The translations under genes and the position numbers were made by a program. A stretch of DNA of 64,000 nt from Acarospora socialis (lineage: Eukaryota; Ascomycota; Lecanoromycetes; Acarosporales; Acarosporaceae), in assembly GCA_025617375.2 (NCBI GenBank), contig JAMYGW020000014.1, positions 186,001-250,000 on the forward strand, given 5' to 3'. This document shows, piece by piece, positions 60,362 through 64,000 of the stretch. Each line of letters opens with the position of its first letter. Position 1 is the stretch's first letter. The notes under the pieces are model-generated. The model did no database searches. It saw only the letters and a list, made by a program, of their open reading frames with translations, and was not told the origin of the DNA.

Positions 60362-63300
60362 AGTATAGGTGAGTAACAAATACAAACGAAAAAGGAAGAA
60401 TGTGAATGTTTCCGGCTCCTTTGACAGAAGCCCAAGGATGGATGGTTGTAGTGAGAAGAGGTGAGAGACAAGAGGATGAGAAACGTTTCGTGGGGATCTA
60501 CTGGAACTTGTGAAGACTTCGTACAACGCTTGTCTGGTAACTTCGACTGTTCTTCTCTTCGTCGTTGACCTCGATTCAGTCACGTAGGGTTGATGCCGAT
60601 CCATGTTACGGTTCGCTTAGCCGTAATTGATTGCTCCGGGATCGTGTCTTGCGATAGGCGGAGATAGGGACAGCTGCGCAGGTCACCGTTCATGCCTCGA
60701 AGAGACGTTTTATGGCATAGTAGGTAAGGTACTCCTACTTAAATTTACTCCGGCATACCCTAGCTCCGACCGAGAGCGCATCAAAGCTGGAGTCTTACTA
60801 AGGTACTCTCTCCGCACAACTCGAGAAAGAAACACACCAGCTTGATCGGGTAGGTGAGGTTGCTCTATTGCCACAACCATCCCACCTTACCCAATGATAA
60901 CTTCATTCGCAGTCCACACTTCCACGGTCCACATCTCTCTGCTCGCATCTCTGATCAACACACCATCTCCCATCATAAGAGCAGCATGTCCCAGCCAGCA
61001 GTAAAACCGTTACCCGGTGATTGACAAACCACGGAGGGTTGAAGGTCTCAGGCATTGACTAGGGCCGCAGAGTTACGACTCGACGCATGCTAAAGAGAAT
61101 TGATTCCACTATGTCTGAAGAGGACGGATCGAAGGCGCCTGGGGAGATTGATTGAATCATGCGGGGCAAGCCCTGTGTGAGCTGTTACGGCGCAGATCTG
61201 GTCCGTTTCCTCGTGAAAAGAGTCAGTGGCCTCCTGCTGCTTGACGTTACAGTGTGCATCGCGATCTCATCCTCCAAGCCCGTCATAACTCCAATCCGGT
61301 TTCTAGTGTTTGATTTGGGTTAGGCCGTATCATCCACTTCTTGCTCCGCCGGCTTGTTCTTGTCCTCATCGCGGTTGAACAGCGGTAAGGTTTTGTGTCG
61401 TACGAAGCATACCGTAGATCCTATCTATGGCGAGTCTACACTTTACTACCTACCTACTAGCCATGCCTACCCGCACGTTGTGCCTTGCGAAGCCCACCCG
61501 CCCCACGCAGCGCTCGGCCACGTATATCGAGTTTCATATCATACATAATCTCGAACGACATCCCTCACCAGACCCTCACCGAACAGTCCACTGCATTGCA
61601 CCGATCGAAAGAAACGCTAACGTACCGCTCACTATATTAGGGGGAGACGGAACTGTAATAACACTGCAGCTCTAAAGTTCAATATGGGTGAAGCAGAAAG
61701 ACTATTGCAAGCGTATAAAGAGGACTTGCACAGTCCACCGATCAAAGGTGACAGGGGCTAATGTAATTTAACTTCGGCAACGCTGCACTGGCGCCGGTGG
61801 CAGGGAGGATGAGCTTATGGAGATTTGCCCAGAAGAGACATCGATATGAAGGATGGCAAATGGCGAGGGAAGAAGACACGGACCCGGAGGCTGCGGAAGA
61901 CACCAAATTGCCTAGATGGCTGGCATTAGCCCGACTAAGAGAATATGTCACTGGGATAAGTTTACAGCGTCCCTGGATCTTCAGCTAAGGTCCCCATGCA
62001 GACAATGAATATGTCGACGGCCTCCGGTCTGCCTCCGAAAGAAATCAACAAGCCCCTGACTGGCGTCATATCTAATGCGGGAACAGACGTGTCAGAAAGC
62101 TTCAACTGAGGATGGTAGAAATGGCTCTCATTCCATAGGGCGAGTAATGTAGCAGGTACGCAAGCCATATCAAACACCAAGTGAAACACTAAAACTCAGG
62201 AAAGTGGTGGGACGAGGAGGGTTTTACCGCACTCGAAGAGGCGGCCCGGTTCGGCCGAGGAAGAAAAGGTCAGAATCATCTGTTGAGATCGTGGCATGAG
62301 CGTATGTGATGATTACAATGACGTGATTGATGTTCCCCGACAGTAGCAGGCGAAATGCTGCCGACTTGGGAGCCACAAGAGCCGCAAGCGGTCACCACAA
62401 GCACACCCACGTGCCAGAGCAAGACCGGAGGCCCTCTTGTCCACCGGGTCTTCTCGCAGTGGATAAAGAAACGCCACTCAGAGGTTTGCGACTAAGGCAA
62501 CTGGTCGTGTTTTCTGCTTTTACTCCATACCAGGCACTCGACAAGACTCAGACATGGGGTGCTGCTGTATGGAACAAGAGGGCAACCGAGGCTGTGAGTC
62601 GGCAAAGGATTCTGCAGTATGGAATATCAAGAGCTTTTCAACCAAAGCAAGACTGATGTAGAGTATGCGGTGGCGCCTCCGGTAATGGCGCTATGGTATC
62701 GGGGAATGGCTTCCCTGGCCTGCTCGTCGGACCATTCGAGCTTGTATGTGAGATTGGAGGTACGACACTCTGAGGATATGTGAAGTCGGTGCTATGAATC
62801 GTGCAAGAATCCGTTTGGGTGTTGTCTCGATTGTCTGTATGCGTGTTCCAACTTGCTTTGGGATGTGCGCTGGCTCGGTGGTTGTTTAAACCTCCACGCG
62901 CCCCTATCGGCAGATGTAGTCGGTGTATCTCCAATGTGGAACCTCACCCAGGAGGGTTTCGAATCAATGTTGATATCCTCTCTTTGTTCCTTCCTGAGCT
63001 TTGCTAGCTCTTCCATGCATGTTACGCCCGTAGCTTGGGGAGCTGTAGCTAGTTTGCTCCGGATCTCTGCTGAGCGGCAACGAGTTGTTTAGATATTCCT
63101 AATATCTTCATCTGAGATGATTTCTTGAGAATCTATTAGCGCCCGACCTTTACCTACTTAGCTGCCCGTGGCATGATTCGAGTCCAGGAACGAGAGAGAT
63201 GTCCGAAGTAGGCAGACAAATAAACGTCATCAACAAGGTAGAAATGGTTGTACTCACTTTCGAGTAGGAACAACCAATCTCTCGATCTCCCCAGTATTAG

Positions 63301-64000
63301 AAATACACCTGTCATCGTTCAGCGGGATGGGCCAAGACTCTGAAACATCTCTGCGAATTCTTCATCTTCATGCGTAGGCGCTACCCGCACCAGAAATGGC
63401 CCCGTCGCATGGCGCTGTCGAGCGAAAGCATTGGAATGACGACGAAGAAGGCGAGGCCGGTGCGGGGCGTTGTCAGGAAAGGAATCTTAACCATGATTCA
63501 GACTTACGGGAAGCTGCACCGAGAGGGGCCTTTCTTGGATTGACGTAACGGGAGGATGCAGCATCGGAATGAAGCATACAACAGCTGGACGACTCGACGA
63601 AGGGCCGATTTGTTGCAGACATGATGACAAAATCACTCAGACGAAGCACTCAAGATTTGCACTCGAACGCGCATCAACGTGCCATATCTTCTTGTACTTC
63701 GTACACAAATGATCCACTCGGCGGCCAGACATAGTGCGGATTCGAAACTTTTATTACGATGGCCATGAACAATCTCCTTCGGGCAGAAGCCTTTGAATTC
63801 TGGGGAGGTCTTGCGATAATGGCGCTTCCACTTGTGCGAGGATCTACAACTACTCCGCGCGATCCTGGCTCAGCATAAGTTACCTTCGTTAGGAGACAGG
63901 TCGGAACAGGGTTAATGGTTTAAAAAGTTGCGCGTGGGTTAGCAGGGTCGTGAGAAAGAATTTCGACTCCATCAAACTAGGATAGAGCCATCCGATACAT
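60362..64000. other. gene-free stretch, nothing recognised
   Basis: Short frames only (up to about 109 codons, 62327-62656). Minus-strand frames at 62638-63016 (MEELAKLRKEQRED, then WVRFHIGD) have a protein-like texture but no recognised family or splice support. No RNA gene, terminal repeat or telomeric array is visible up to the right edge. Confidence 0.4.

Noticed and set aside
63165-63200. GATTCGAGTCC, a box-B-like string.
   Set aside because: No box A at the right distance and no cloverleaf.
1-64000. CRISPR arrays, bacterial operons, ribosome binding sites, prophage.
   Set aside because: Introns and gene families show a eukaryotic fungal genome; no such arrays are present.
1-64000. Starship-type giant element (DUF3435 tyrosine recombinase captain) as an explanation for the accessory cargo.
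   Set aside because: No tyrosine-recombinase frame or R..H..R..Y pattern was recognised in the window.

Overview
The window looks like an accessory, possibly subtelomeric, stretch of a filamentous ascomycete (Pezizomycotina) genome. The evidence is the 46-85 nt introns with GTAAGT-type donors and CTAAC/CTAAT/TGAC-like branch sites, the protein families present (fungal PD-(D/E)XK-like nuclease, SRPK-type and APH-type kinases, MUS81, SNF2 helicase, Plavaka-type transposase, fungal Ty3/gypsy and Ty1/copia fossils), and a short interstitial CCCTAA array, which is the telomere unit of most filamentous fungi. I cannot place it to genus.

Layout. 1.9-4.8 kb: a divergent pair, a full-length PD-(D/E)XK nuclease-like gene (minus) and a spliced coiled-coil gene built on 21-bp/heptad repeats (plus). 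7.6-9.7 kb: a decayed but clearly recognisable MUS81 structure-specific endonuclease gene that still carries an intron. 11.0-13.8 kb: a Ty1/copia fossil next to a Plavaka-like DNA transposon relic, both on the minus strand. 15.3-19.0 kb: a five-exon SNF2-family helicase/ATPase gene of 1166 codons that reads as intact once four short introns are removed; it is the best preserved large gene here. 23.3-23.5 kb: a degenerate 5S rRNA-like sequence. 24.1-26.0 kb: an APH/AIM9-like phosphotransferase gene with one 1-nt frameshift. 33.9-37.7 kb: a broken Ty3/gypsy fossil with parts in opposite orientations, followed by a strong hairpin. 51.0-52.5 kb: an SRPK-like kinase gene, nearly whole in its catalytic region but with one in-frame stop and an unrecognisable C-terminus. 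55.07 kb: the interstitial telomeric repeat. 60.0-60.4 kb: a small two-exon gene for a 112-aa disordered protein.

The rest, including 19.0-23.3, 26.8-33.9, 37.9-51.0 and 52.5-64 kb, holds only short frames in which I recognise nothing. The picture is a low-density, gene-decaying region in which a few nuclease, helicase and kinase genes stay open among wrecked genes and fossils. I see no operon-like or pathway-like cooperation. The most suggestive arrangement is the head-to-head nuclease/coiled-coil pair, and the most informative historical marks are the MUS81 relic and the telomeric repeat. All calls come from reading the sequence; no database search was run.
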